This document shows positions 9,274 to 17,848 of a DNA stretch of 64,000 nt, piece after piece. The notes under the pieces are model-generated. The model saw only the letters and a program-made list of their open reading frames with translations. It was not told the origin of the DNA and made no database searches. Numbering within the stretch: position 1 is the stretch's first letter; each line of letters starts with the position of its first letter. The stretch comes from UBA9160 sp035489755. GTDB lineage: Bacteria > Myxococcota_A > UBA9160. A program made the translations under genes and the position numbers. Location: NCBI GenBank assembly GCA_035489755.1, contig DATGZK010000077.1, positions 1 through 64,000 on the forward strand. Direction: 5' to 3'.

Positions 9274-11175
9274 ATGATTCCTTCCGTGCCTGCGTCGCCC
9301 TCCTCCCGCTGGCTGTTCGGTCCCCTTCCCGACCTTCTCCTCGGATGTGGAATCGGCTACGGCCTCATTTTCACGGTCCTCGTCCTGGTCGGACCCCAGG
9401 TAAGGGCGATGCTTCCCGACGGCCTGATGCCGCTCGTCCTCCTCGTTACGGGAACTCCCCACTACGGGGCGACGCTCCTGCGCGTCTACGAGAGGGCAGA
9501 AGATCGGCGCGCCTACGTCTTCTTCTCGATCTGGGCAACACTCGCGGTCTGGACGCTCTTCCTGGTCGGGCTCCACTCGGTCCTGGTGGGCTCGATCCTC
9601 CTCACGATCTTCCTCACCTGGAGCCCCTGGCACTACACGGGGCAGAACTATGGCGTCGCCCTCATGCTGCTCCGCCGGCGCGGCGTCGAGGTGACGCCGA
9701 ATACCAAGCGGCTCATTTACACGTCTTTTCTCTCGTCGTTTGTGCTGACGGTTCTCGCGATCCACGGCGCCACGGAATCGGTGGACTATGCGCCCATCAC
9801 CTACGGCAGCACGCTCTACCACTTCCTCCCGCTCGGGATCCCGATCGGGATCCAATCCGCCGCATTCCTCGTGGTGGGCGCGGTTTGGCTCGGCGCACTT
9901 TTCGCGGCCGGCTTCTCGCTCCTGCGTCAAGGGACGGCCGCCGACGTGGCACCAGCCGGGGTCGTGGCTGGCGTACAAGCGCTGTGGTTCGCCCTGCCCG
10001 TGATCGCACGCGGTGCCGGCTGGCTCCGCGGCGTAACACCGTTCTCGGTGGAGTACGCAGCCTACACGTTCCTCTGGGTCGCCGTCGGCCACTCGGTACA
10101 GTACCTGTGGATCACGGCATACTTCGCGCAGAAATCGAACCGCGCGCCGCGGCTCGGTTCCTACCTCGCAAAGGCACTTTGCGCGGGCGCGGCGATCTGG
10201 ACGGTTCCCGCGCTCCTGATGGCACCGGGTGTGCTCGGGAGGGTTCCGTTCGACGCTGGCCTCGCGACGATGGTCGCAGTCGCGGTGAACCTCCACCACT
10301 TCATTCTCGACGGCGCGATCTGGAAGCTCCGCGACGGGGCCGTAGCGCGGGTCCTGATTCGCTCAGCGGCGCCGCCGGAGCCGATCTCGCCGGCTCCCGG
10401 CGCCGTGACGCCGCTGCGCGGCCTGGTTGCGCCCGCGCTCTATCTCGTCGGGGCCGCCTGCGCCGCGATCATCGCGCTCGCGACCCTCGAGGAGGAGTTC
10501 GGCGTACGGCGCGCCTTCGCGCAGGGCAACGTAGAGAATGTCGAGGTGGCTACCGCCCGCCTTGAGCGCATGGGCCGCGCCTCTGCGGAGCTCCTCGCGA
10601 ATACCGGCGTCTTGGCCGTGAACCAAGGAGACGTGGAGACCGGGCGACGCGAGATCGCGCGCAGTCTTGAGCTCTGGCCGTCCGCCGAGGGTTGGCGCGC
10701 ACTTGGCTGGCTCTATCAGCACTCGGGCGAACCCGAAAAGGCCATCGTGCCCTACAAGAACGCCCTCGCACTACGGCCCGGCTGGCCGCAGGTCTCGAAC
10801 GATCTCGCCTGGATCCGCGCCACGCATCAGAGCTTCGCCGTGCGCGACCCCGCCGAAGCGGTGCGTCTCGCCGAGCAGGCCGCACGCGCCGCAGGCGAGG
10901 GCGATCCGAGCGTGCTCGACACCCTCGCGGCAGCCTATGCCGCGGCCGGGCGCTTTGGCGCCGCCGTGAAGGTCAGTGAGCAGGCTGCGGCGCTGGCGCG
11001 CGAGGGGAAAGATCCAGAGCTCGCGGCCGAGATTGAGCAGCGCACGGCGGGCTATCGCCGTGGGAGCCCGTTCCGCGAGGATCCCAGCGCGGCGCGACGC
11101 TCCAACGTGCGATTTGATGTGAAAAATCCTGAAGGCCAGCTGGTGAATCCGATCGCCCCGGCTGGAAAGCCCTGA
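9274..11175 (+). CDS. Unrecognised polytopic membrane protein with conserved histidines and C-terminal TPR (paralog 2)
   Basis: 633 residues from ATG 9274. That start aligns the N-terminus (SRWLFGPLPDLLLG) with paralog 1, whereas the upstream extension of the frame does not look coding. All landmark motifs recur: TPHYGATLLRVY (H63), WSPWHYTGQNYG (H120), VGHSVQYLW (H273) and HHFILDGAIWKLRD (H341, H342, D346). The soluble tail, from about residue 420, is longer than in paralog 1. It has clear TPR units (GWRALGWLYQHSGEPEKAI, NDLAWIRATH, VLDTLAAAYAAAGR). The two genes flank the YfhO-like gene, so they probably arose by duplication. The function is unknown; a membrane enzyme with an extracytoplasmic TPR scaffold is inferred. 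Confidence 0.78.
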   Translation: MIPSVPASPSSRWLFGPLPDLLLGCGIGYGLIFTVLVLVGPQVRAMLPDGLMPLVLLVTGTPHYGATLLRVYERAEDRRAYVFFSIWATLAVWTLFLVGLHSVLVGSILLTIFLTWSPWHYTGQNYGVALMLLRRRGVEVTPNTKRLIYTSFLSSFVLTVLAIHGATESVDYAPITYGSTLYHFLPLGIPIGIQSAAFLVVGAVWLGALFAAGFSLLRQGTAADVAPAGVVAGVQALWFALPVIARGAGWLRGVTPFSVEYAAYTFLWVAVGHSVQYLWITAYFAQKSNRAPRLGSYLAKALCAGAAIWTVPALLMAPGVLGRVPFDAGLATMVAVAVNLHHFILDGAIWKLRDGAVARVLIRSAAPPEPISPAPGAVTPLRGLVAPALYLVGAACAAIIALATLEEEFGVRRAFAQGNVENVEVATARLERMGRASAELLANTGVLAVNQGDVETGRREIARSLELWPSAEGWRALGWLYQHSGEPEKAIVPYKNALALRPGWPQVSNDLAWIRATHQSFAVRDPAEAVRLAEQAARAAGEGDPSVLDTLAAAYAAAGRFGAAVKVSEQAAALAREGKDPELAAEIEQRTAGYRRGSPFREDPSAARRSNVRFDVKNPEGQLVNPIAPAGKP

Positions 11176-11328
11176 GCGAGAGGCAGCCCTCCTCGCCTAG
11201 GGACCCGCGCGCCTTGACGCGGGGCCCCAGCGCCGGTGCGGGGACCGATGCCGGATCGCGGGTCTCAGGCAAACTCGGGGAGACGAGCGTTGCGGCCCCC
11301 GTGTCTACGACCCCCATCGGCACGCCGG

Positions 11329-11345
11329 AAAACTCCCGAAGGAGT
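11329..11345 (-). terminator. Small UUCG-loop terminator downstream of the leftward TMTC-like gene
   Basis: Read leftward, the strand gives ACTCC, a TTCG tetraloop, GGAGT and then TTTT. It lies about 70 nt past the stop of the gene ending at 11413. The stem is only 5 bp, but the tetraloop is a stable type. A second perfect 7-bp hairpin (CGAAGGC with GCCTTCG, 11372-11389) lies between it and the stop codon. Confidence 0.4.
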
Positions 11346-11412
11346 GCACCCCCCCCGCGGCGCACTTCTCTCGAAGGCCGCAGCCTTCGCGCGATGGGCC
11401 ACCTGGCAACGC

Positions 11413-13239
11413 TCAGCGTGGGCCGCCCCCCTCTAGGAGCTGCCGCCGCAACGCGCTGAGTTCGGCCTCGAGCCCTGGATCGCGTAGGCTCTCGCGATCC
11501 ACGGAGGCGAGCCAGCGCCGGGCTTCGTCGAAACGTCCCAGCGCGACCGCAGTGCGCGCGAGTGCGATACGCAATTGGGGGTCACCGCGCGGCGGCTCAA
11601 AGGCGAGGAGCGAGCTGTAGATCCCGAAGGCGGCGGAGGCTTCGCCGAGCCGCTCCCGCGCGAGGCCGAAACAAAAGCGGAGCTCGGGATCGGCCGCGAA
11701 CTCGGAGCGCGTGGCCTCGAGCTCGCCCTCGAGGAGCAGGGCCGCCTGTGGGCGGCGCTGCGCGATCTCCACCATGCAGTGGAGGAAGAACACGCTGCGC
11801 GCCGGCAGGAACCCGTGTGTGCCCTGCATCGCAGTGTCGGGATGAATCAGCGGGGCGAGCATCCGCTCGGCATCGACGACTCTGCCCTTGCGGTAATCCT
11901 GCTCCGCAAGTTCGTAGCGGCCCTCGCGGAAGGCCGGGTCCCGCGCCACGTCGCGCTCGAAGAGCGCAGCGGTCGATCGCCAATCCGGCTCCCGGACCCA
12001 GGTGCGCTGGCCCAGCGCGAGGACGAACACCCCGGCCGCTCCGAGAGCGGCGGCCCGTCGCAGCGCGCCGGGCGCGGCGAACAGAGGAAGCAGGATCGCG
12101 TCGGTGACGAGGAGGGCGAGGCCATAGACCGAAAGATGGAGGTACCGCTCGCCACGGGCATGGACCGAGGGGATGAGGTTCGCCGTGGGCAGGAATGCGA
12201 GCCAGATCCAGGCGAGACCAAACGCCGACCAGGCGAGACCGCCTCGCCACAGGAGCCACCATGCCGCCAGCGAGCTTCCGGCCAGCGCGAGGCCCAGCCA
12301 CGGCCAGGGGTCGGCGGCGCTGGCGACGACGCGCACGCTGTCGGAGGTCGTAGACGCGAGCGGAAGTACGAGCCAGGCGAGCGCGCGCGGCCAGTCGGCG
12401 AGCGCCGTCAGCCACTGGATGAACGGGCTGCCCCCGATCCAGCCCGCGCCACCGGTGGGATGGCCCAGGATCCACGGCCGCCACGCGACAAGGAAGCCGA
12501 CGGCGAGCACGCACTCCCCCGCGAGCCACGGATCTCGGGCGGCGCGCCAGGCGGCCTGGAAGAGTCGGGGAGGCGGCGTCCGCGGCTCCAAGCGCGTGTG
12601 CGTGATCGCGAGGGCCGCGGTGAGGAGCGGGATCGCGGCACCGTTCTCTTTCGAGAGCAGTCCCAGGCCGAAGCACGCCATGGCGAGCGCGCCCCAGCCG
12701 CGCCGCCCACGCGGCGTCTTAGCGCGTAGGTGGAGAAGGAACGCCAGGAGGCTCAGCACGGCGAAGAGGTCCACCAGAGCTTCGGAAAAACCTGCGATCC
12801 AGACGTAAACCTCGAGACCGGCGGGATGCACCGCCGCGAGCATGCCCGCCGCAAGGGCTGCGTCGAGGCGCTGGAAGACGAGCCACGCCAGCAAGGTGAA
12901 TGTCACAGCGGTTGCGGCGCCGAGGGCGAGCGAGACGGCCCGGAACACCTCCGGCTCCTTCCCGAAAGCGTTGTGCAAGAGGCTTACGCACACGACCTGG
13001 AGGGGGCGGTAGAAGGGCTGCGTCTTGTGAGCAAGTCCTGCATCGAGATTCGTGAACAGAGGCTCAACGAGGGTGTGGGGCAGCGATGCATTCGGGCGGA
13101 TCAGGGCCTCGCGCACGATCTCGCTCTCGTCCATCCACACAAAGTCGAAGTGAAGCGCGCGCGCATGGAGAGCCACGAAGAGCAGTGCGGGCGCGAAAGA
13201 GGCCAGTAGAACAGTGGCGGGAAAGCCCGCGCAACGCAT
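11413..13239 (-). CDS. Divergent TMTC-like GT-C protein with TPR-like tail
   Basis: 608 residues. The first loop is FVWMDESEIV (D37, E38, E40). The later TMTC landmarks are recognisable but altered: HPAGLEVYVWIAGFSE in place of HPxNVEAVAW, and PTANLIPSVHARGERYLH in place of the PVSQ...ADRYLY segment. The last 180 residues are helical repeats (RKGRVVDAERMLAPLI, LGRFDEARRWLASVDRE). The ATG at 13239 gives a normal membrane-protein N-terminus; the 30-codon extension upstream is Gly/Arg-rich and unlikely to be translated. It is the most divergent of the five TMTC-like proteins here and may use a different donor or acceptor. Confidence 0.75.
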   Translation of the reverse strand: MRCAGFPATVLLASFAPALLFVALHARALHFDFVWMDESEIVREALIRPNASLPHTLVEPLFTNLDAGLAHKTQPFYRPLQVVCVSLLHNAFGKEPEVFRAVSLALGAATAVTFTLLAWLVFQRLDAALAAGMLAAVHPAGLEVYVWIAGFSEALVDLFAVLSLLAFLLHLRAKTPRGRRGWGALAMACFGLGLLSKENGAAIPLLTAALAITHTRLEPRTPPPRLFQAAWRAARDPWLAGECVLAVGFLVAWRPWILGHPTGGAGWIGGSPFIQWLTALADWPRALAWLVLPLASTTSDSVRVVASAADPWPWLGLALAGSSLAAWWLLWRGGLAWSAFGLAWIWLAFLPTANLIPSVHARGERYLHLSVYGLALLVTDAILLPLFAAPGALRRAAALGAAGVFVLALGQRTWVREPDWRSTAALFERDVARDPAFREGRYELAEQDYRKGRVVDAERMLAPLIHPDTAMQGTHGFLPARSVFFLHCMVEIAQRRPQAALLLEGELEATRSEFAADPELRFCFGLARERLGEASAAFGIYSSLLAFEPPRGDPQLRIALARTAVALGRFDEARRWLASVDRESLRDPGLEAELSALRRQLLEGGGPR

Positions 13240-13425
13240 GCCGCATCCTAACCCGCGGCCGAGGAGACGGCCGCGACCCTGCTCCGAAGCACCTCGAGGG
13301 CCAGCGCAAAAGCCGCAGGCGAAGGCCACACCAAGAAGAACTGGGATGCTTGGGACCTCATACCGTGCTCCCGCTGGGCGGGGGTGGGCACCCCCGCGAT
13401 GGCTGTGACTCGCGAATGATGGGGG

Positions 13426-14619
13426 TCAATCGGGCTGACGGGCGGGGGCGAGCCGTGCGCTGCCAGTTGTCACGGCGCGGTAGGGGAAGAAGCGGCGCAG
13501 GCGATGGGCGTGGACCTCGAGCCCGTACCAGCTCCCGAGGGCTAGCAGATAGGTGCAGCCAATCGCCGCTGCCCAGTACACGAACTGTGCCACGAAGAAA
13601 CTCCCCTTGTACAACTCGGGATCGAAAAACACGCGGGCGATCTCGCCTCCGAGCATATGGAGGAGGTAGAGGCCAAAGCTGTACTTGCCAAAGGACCGAA
13701 GCACGGCCGACTCGAGGATACGGGGAAGCAACGCCCCGCGCGGCGCGATCATGGCCCGCACGAGGAGTCCGCCAAAGATTGCGGCGAGCAGAGTAAAGGC
13801 GATGGTCTGCATCCGCGTGGCGAGGCAGAGTTGCGCCACGACGTAGGCCAGTATTCCTCCCCAGAGTGCGGGCCGCGACCAGCGCGCGAGCCTCGGGATA
13901 TTTGCCTCGTCGACCGCGAGCGCGGCGATCAACGCGCCTGCCGCGAGCTCGTCAAGCCGACAGGGCGTGAACGTGTAGAGGAAGATGGGATTTGGCGTGC
14001 CATACCAGGCAATCGCGAGCCGCATCGCGAGCGCGCCGACCAGAATCCCGGAGCAGATCCAGATCAGCTGCCGGCGCGAGGTCACATAGACCAGCAGCGG
14101 CCACACCAGGTAAAACTGCTCCTCGATCGCGAGCGACCAGGTGATCTCCAGGAAGTAGTGCTGATAGTTACCGGTGAATGCGGCCTGGAGGTTCGAGAGG
14201 AAGAGCCAGTACCAGACGGTCTCGCGGTCGGCACCCGCCATCCAGAAGCCCTCGGCTTGGGTGGTGATCGCGGGAAGGACCCAGAGGAAGAGCACGAGTA
14301 CCGCGTAGTAGAGCGGGAAGATTCGGATCACGCGGCGCGCGTAAAAAGTGCGGAAGTAGCTCGAGGAGTCGCGCTGCCGGAGCAGGATGCTCGTGATGAG
14401 GAAGCCCGACAGCACGAAGAAGAGGTCGACGCCCGACCAGCCCATGACGACGAGCGTGGTGAAGACCCGTGCTACCGGCGTCTTGGCCAGCCCGTAGTGG
14501 CAGAGGTGGTAAAAGAGGACGAGCAGGATCGCGATGCCGCGCAACCCGTCGAGGCGCGGCGTGTGGCGATCGAGCGCCCGATACCAGGACGAGGGTGCAA
14601 CCGGGGGGGAATCGGGCAT
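13426..14619 (-). CDS. Acyltransferase-3 family membrane protein (second copy)
   Basis: 397 residues with about 10 helices. The signature RLDGLRGIAILLVLFYHL places the presumed catalytic histidine at H38; GVDLFFVLSGFLITSILL and the basic RRVIRIFPLYY follow. This is the O-acyltransferase type that modifies surface polysaccharide or lipid-linked sugars. The ATG at 14619 has GGAAAGG about 9 nt upstream; a TTG eight codons earlier is less likely. It resembles the 3826-4941 protein only in family motifs, so the two are probably not recent duplicates. It lies between the divergent TMTC-like gene and the sulfatase-fold gene, all on the same strand. Confidence 0.88.
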   Translation of the reverse strand: MPDSPPVAPSSWYRALDRHTPRLDGLRGIAILLVLFYHLCHYGLAKTPVARVFTTLVVMGWSGVDLFFVLSGFLITSILLRQRDSSSYFRTFYARRVIRIFPLYYAVLVLFLWVLPAITTQAEGFWMAGADRETVWYWLFLSNLQAAFTGNYQHYFLEITWSLAIEEQFYLVWPLLVYVTSRRQLIWICSGILVGALAMRLAIAWYGTPNPIFLYTFTPCRLDELAAGALIAALAVDEANIPRLARWSRPALWGGILAYVVAQLCLATRMQTIAFTLLAAIFGGLLVRAMIAPRGALLPRILESAVLRSFGKYSFGLYLLHMLGGEIARVFFDPELYKGSFFVAQFVYWAAAIGCTYLLALGSWYGLEVHAHRLRRFFPYRAVTTGSARLAPARQPD

Positions 14620-14909
14620 GCGCGCGGTGCCTTTCCAGCGCAAGGTACGTCATCATTGGGGGGCAGCGACTCTTGGAGGCTCCCGTTCGCTCACCCTTGT
14701 GCTTTGAGAAGACGCAGCGAATGCCGGGGACTTTCGCACGGGGAGCTGTGCCCGGGAAAGGACGGTGCGAAGCGCGGGGGCGAAGCGGGAGGGATGCGAC
14801 TCGACGCGCCGGCCCGCGCGGCCCGCGGATTTCTCCCCTTCGTTCGCGCCCCCTCGCAAGCCCAGCGGCGCTCAGAAAGACTTCCCGCGATGGCGCGCTT
14901 GGGCTGGGC

Positions 14910-16310
14910 TTAGTGGACGATGTAGCCGAGCGCTCGCAGCTGCTCGAGCTGGTCCTTATCGACCTCGACTTTCGTCGGTGTCCCCCCTGGACCGAGGGGC
15001 AGCGCGAGATACTGCGAAATGAGCGGCTCGAGTTCCGCCCGCGCGGCTCCCTCCTCGTTGGCGACGTTCTTCCGATCCCCGGGATCCTTGTTCTCGTCGT
15101 AGAGCTCTTCTGGCTCCTTGCTGTTCATGCTGTGGATCAGCTTCCAGCCCGCTTTCTTGACGGAGACGATGGGAGCCGGCTTTTGCTCGATGGAGCCCCA
15201 GGTCCTGTCGAGGTGCGCGAAAGCCGGAGGCGGCGGATCAGGCACAGTCTGTCCGCGGCCCGCGGCCTCGACGAGGGGCAGCAACGAGCGTCCCACCGCG
15301 CCCTCGATCGGGGGCAGTCCGAGCAGATCGAAGATCGTGGGCCAGACGTCCAGGTTGCGGACCTGCTCGTTCACGACCACGCCCTTGGGCAACAGGAAGG
15401 GAAATGAGACGATGAGCGGGACTCGCGTCGTCTCGCTGTACAGGGTTCGCGCGTGCCCATCGAACCCGTGCTCACGGAAGGCCTCGCCGTGGTCCGACGA
15501 GATCACGAGGACCGTGCGGTCAAGGAGCTTCGCGTCGTCCAGGGCCTTCTCGATCACCCCTAGGTTGTGGTCGACCCAGTTGATGGCGCTGTCGTATGAG
15601 TCCATGTACGCCGTGCCGTAGACAGGCGTTGAGACGTCATACGCATATTGGTGGACGTCCATCAGGTGCAGGTACAGGAAGAACCGCTCGCGTCCGTAAC
15701 CGCGCAGGAACTCGAAGACCGATTCCGTAATGTCTCCGTCCGAGCCCTTCAGCGGGTGGGCGGAGGGATTATGCCGCTCAAAGCCCCCCGGCTTGATGTC
15801 GGTGCTGGGGCGATAATAGGTATCGAACCCTTGACCAAAGCCGAACTTGGTCCCAAGCCAGCCGTTGCGATAGATGCCGGCCGTCCGGAAGCCTGCGTCT
15901 TTGAGCGCTTCCGCCGGCATTTTTACCTTTTCGGCGAGCGACTGATCCCAACGCAGGATACCGGTTTGGATCGGCCAGAGGCTGGTCCAGAGCGAGGCCA
16001 TTGAGGTCTTCGTCCACGTGGACTGCGCCTCCACGTGGGTAAAGGAAACGCCTTCACCCGCAAGGCGATCCATCACCGGGCTGGTCGAACGTGCGTAGCC
16101 GTAGCCGCTCAGGTGATCCGCCCGCAGCGTATCGATCACCACCCAGACGACGTTCAGGTCCTTGCGCTCCCGCAGCCGTGCGATGTCGTCGATTGTGCCC
16201 GCGTGGCGTGGAGGGAGTCGAATCTCGAGCTGCGAGAGGATCGCGGCGATGAGAAGGAGGGCGGCGAGGGTGAAGTAGAGCCACGGAGAGTCCAGGATCC
16301 GTCGCAGCAT
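14910..16310 (-). CDS. Membrane-anchored sulfatase-fold hydrolase or transferase with Thr at the nucleophile site
   Basis: 466 residues. One N-terminal helix (residues 8-27) is followed by a periplasmic alkaline-phosphatase/sulfatase fold. Seen motifs are VVWVVIDTLRADHLSGYGY (metal ligand D60), STWTKTSMASLWTS, and SSDHGEAFREHGFDGHA (D273, H274, H281, H286). In true sulfatases the nucleophile is a Cys or Ser converted to formylglycine in CxPSR. Here Thr100 occupies that place and Pro and Arg are replaced, so a sulfatase is unlikely. Phosphoethanolamine or phosphoglycerol transferases of this fold use Thr. The ATG at 16310 (GAGGG upstream) is preferred over 16355. A role in modifying envelope glycans or lipids is inferred. 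Confidence 0.82.
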   Translation of the reverse strand: MLRRILDSPWLYFTLAALLLIAAILSQLEIRLPPRHAGTIDDIARLRERKDLNVVWVVIDTLRADHLSGYGYARSTSPVMDRLAGEGVSFTHVEAQSTWTKTSMASLWTSLWPIQTGILRWDQSLAEKVKMPAEALKDAGFRTAGIYRNGWLGTKFGFGQGFDTYYRPSTDIKPGGFERHNPSAHPLKGSDGDITESVFEFLRGYGRERFFLYLHLMDVHQYAYDVSTPVYGTAYMDSYDSAINWVDHNLGVIEKALDDAKLLDRTVLVISSDHGEAFREHGFDGHARTLYSETTRVPLIVSFPFLLPKGVVVNEQVRNLDVWPTIFDLLGLPPIEGAVGRSLLPLVEAAGRGQTVPDPPPPAFAHLDRTWGSIEQKPAPIVSVKKAGWKLIHSMNSKEPEELYDENKDPGDRKNVANEEGAARAELEPLISQYLALPLGPGGTPTKVEVDKDQLEQLRALGYIVH

Positions 16311-16384
16311 TCGATGCCCTCTGTGCAAATGGACGGGCGAGGTTACCACCGGCATTGTGGCCTTGCACCCGGACGTGGCAACCC

Positions 16385-16422
16385 AAAAAGGAGGCGGCCA
16401 CCCCGTTACCGGGGTGGCCGCC
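16385..16422 (-). terminator. Strong Rho-independent terminator of the PEP-CTERM gene
   Basis: A perfect 13-bp GC-rich stem (16393-16405 with 16410-16422, 4-nt loop) is followed leftward by TCCTTTTT. It lies about 27 nt after the stop codon of the PEP-CTERM gene. It isolates that gene from the sulfatase-fold gene downstream, so the PEP-CTERM message is probably monocistronic. Confidence 0.9.
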
Positions 16423-16448
16423 CGTCAAGGCCGAGAAGCAGCGCGAGG

Positions 16449-17204
16449 CTACTTGCTCATTCGCTTGCGACCGAGGATCCCGAGTCCTACGACACCAGCG
16501 CTCAGCAGCAGCAGCGTACCCGGCTCGGGCACGAAGTGCAGGTTCAGGATGCCGAAGGCGGGAAGCAGCGCCGAGGCACCGATGCTGGTGCTGATGATCG
16601 TCGGCGTAACCAGCTGCACAACACCCGAGGCCTGCCCCGCAGTCGCGGCACCGCCTGACGCCGGGCCGTGGACGAAGCCCATGATTGTGATCGTGCCGAC
16701 CTTCGCGGTCGTCGCAACCCAAGGAGCGCCTTCCACTGAGATCTTGATACCCGACGCCTTGTTGGCGACGGTGACCGGGGCCCCACCAAGGCCGACACCC
16801 CTCGTGCCGTTCACGGTGAACGGTACGGCGAGGTTAGCGAGGGCCGAAGAGCACCCGCTGCCGAAGAGACACACGGTCGCGCCGCCCTGGACTGCCATCT
16901 TGCCGCCGAGGGAGAAGGAGCCCGCACCGTTCTTGATGTTCTTCGCCTGGACCCCGACGATCGGGGCCGCCGCCGGGTCCGTCACCGGAAGAGTGACAAA
17001 GGCAACGGAAAACGCGCCTGAGGCAAGATTCATGGTCGTCACGTTCAACCCAGAAACCGTCGCCGTGCCGGCACCCGGCGCAACGATCCCGGGAAGACCC
17101 GAAATCGACGTGACCAAAGCTCCGGTGAAGCCAAGAGTCGCCGCGTGAGCCTGCCCGGCTACGACTAACGCCGCCGCCGCGATGAGACCAAACAACTTGC
17201 GCAT
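16449..17204 (-). CDS. PEP-CTERM sorting domain protein
   Basis: 251 residues. A signal peptide (MRKLFGLIAAAALVVAG, likely cut after QAHA) leads into a small, Gly/Ala/Thr/Val-rich extracellular domain of mostly beta character. The C-terminus is a textbook PEP-CTERM tail: VPEP at about 225-228, a hydrophobic helix, then GRKRMSK. Such proteins are exported by Sec, cleaved by an exosortase in the inner membrane and released to the surface or matrix. The start has AAGGAG 8 nt upstream. A sigma-54 type promoter (17307-17322) and a strong terminator frame it as a single-gene unit. The mature domain is not recognised. Confidence 0.93.
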   Translation of the reverse strand: MRKLFGLIAAAALVVAGQAHAATLGFTGALVTSISGLPGIVAPGAGTATVSGLNVTTMNLASGAFSVAFVTLPVTDPAAAPIVGVQAKNIKNGAGSFSLGGKMAVQGGATVCLFGSGCSSALANLAVPFTVNGTRGVGLGGAPVTVANKASGIKISVEGAPWVATTAKVGTITIMGFVHGPASGGAATAGQASGVVQLVTPTIISTSIGASALLPAFGILNLHFVPEPGTLLLLSAGVVGLGILGRKRMSK

Positions 17205-17219
17205 AAAGAGCTCCTTATT

Positions 17220-17231
17220 TTGATACATCAA
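17220..17231. promoter_or_regulatory. Small palindrome just upstream of the PEP-CTERM ribosome site
   Basis: TTGATACATCAA is a near-perfect 12-bp palindrome three bases from the AAGGAG site of the PEP-CTERM gene, within the predicted 5' leader. It could be an operator, but palindromes of this size also occur by chance. Confidence 0.25.
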
Positions 17232-17306
17232 GTCAATCTAGGCCGAGGCATTCCCAGGCACCCTGCCGAAACCTCAGCCCATCGAAGCCGATCCGTATCG
17301 TCACTC

Positions 17307-17322
17307 TGCAATCCCAGTGCCA
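17307..17322 (-). promoter_or_regulatory. Sigma-54 (-24/-12) promoter for the PEP-CTERM gene
   Basis: On the leftward strand the sequence is TGGCACTGGGATTGCA, matching the sigma-54 consensus TGGCAC-N5-TTGCA exactly. GG and GC are separated by exactly 10 bases. The predicted transcript start is near 17296, giving a leader of about 92 nt. PEP-CTERM genes in several bacteria are known to be driven by sigma-54 with the PrsK/PrsR two-component system, so the site fits the gene it precedes. No enhancer-binding protein gene is in the window. Confidence 0.8.
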
Positions 17323-17807
17323 CCCGCAGGCGCCTTCTCGATTCTCCTGTAACTGCCTGATTTTGAAGGTTCCCTCTCGCCCCTCGCGGCAGGCCCGCGG
17401 CAAACGCGCCCGCTTCGTGGAAGGGAGTTTCTCTCCCCTTGGGCAAAGTCTTTCCTATATGAAGCTTTTTGAGCCGCGAGGTCGTCCGCCCGCCGGCTCC
17501 CTCGAGAGGTGCCCTTCGTCCTCGCTGCTCCCGCGGCGCGGTAGGCGATCCTGCCGGCGCTTCCCAACCCGAAGTCGCGAGCGAGCCTAGAGAGCGCCCG
17601 GCCCGCGCAGGGTCGCCCATATATATTCCTCCCCGATCGCGAGGAACTCGCGATCGGGACCACGAGACCAAAGGGCCGCTCGGAACGGGAAGTTCGGCGT
17701 CGCGCTGCCGGCGCACGAAGCCGCAGCGGGTGACCCATGGCGCCAAGCAGCGGCTCCGGGGTGTGCCTTGAACGGCCAGTCACCCTGGAAGCTCCTCTGC
17801 CGATATC
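17323..17807. other. Gene-free divergent region between the PEP-CTERM and TPR lipoprotein genes
   Basis: About 640 bp separate the two divergent start codons. The stretch is less GC-rich near 17440-17480 and 17615-17630 than the genes around it. It holds the inverted repeat at 17632-17658, listed separately, and room for activator sites serving the sigma-54 promoter. Open frames in it are short and rich in Arg and Pro, with no recognisable protein. Confidence 0.5.
17632..17658. repeat. Perfect 12-bp inverted repeat with 3-nt spacer
   Basis: CCCGATCGCGAG, GAA, CTCGCGATCGGG. No U-tract follows on either strand, so a terminator is unlikely. It lies about 310 bp upstream of the sigma-54 site and 190 bp upstream of the TPR lipoprotein start. 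It could be an enhancer or regulator site for either gene, or simply a stable hairpin. Confidence 0.45.
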
Positions 17808-17813
17808 TATACT
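17785..17813 (+). promoter_or_regulatory. Possible sigma-70 type promoter of the TPR lipoprotein gene
   Basis: TATACT at 17808-17813 is a good -10 box. The hexamer 17 bp upstream (CTGGAA) matches the -35 consensus at only three positions. Transcription would start near 17820, about 30 nt before the ATG at 17849, leaving room for the GGAGG ribosome site. Confidence 0.35.
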
Positions 17814-17848
17814 GTGAGGTTCGCCTTAGCGATGGAGGCTCTGTGCTT

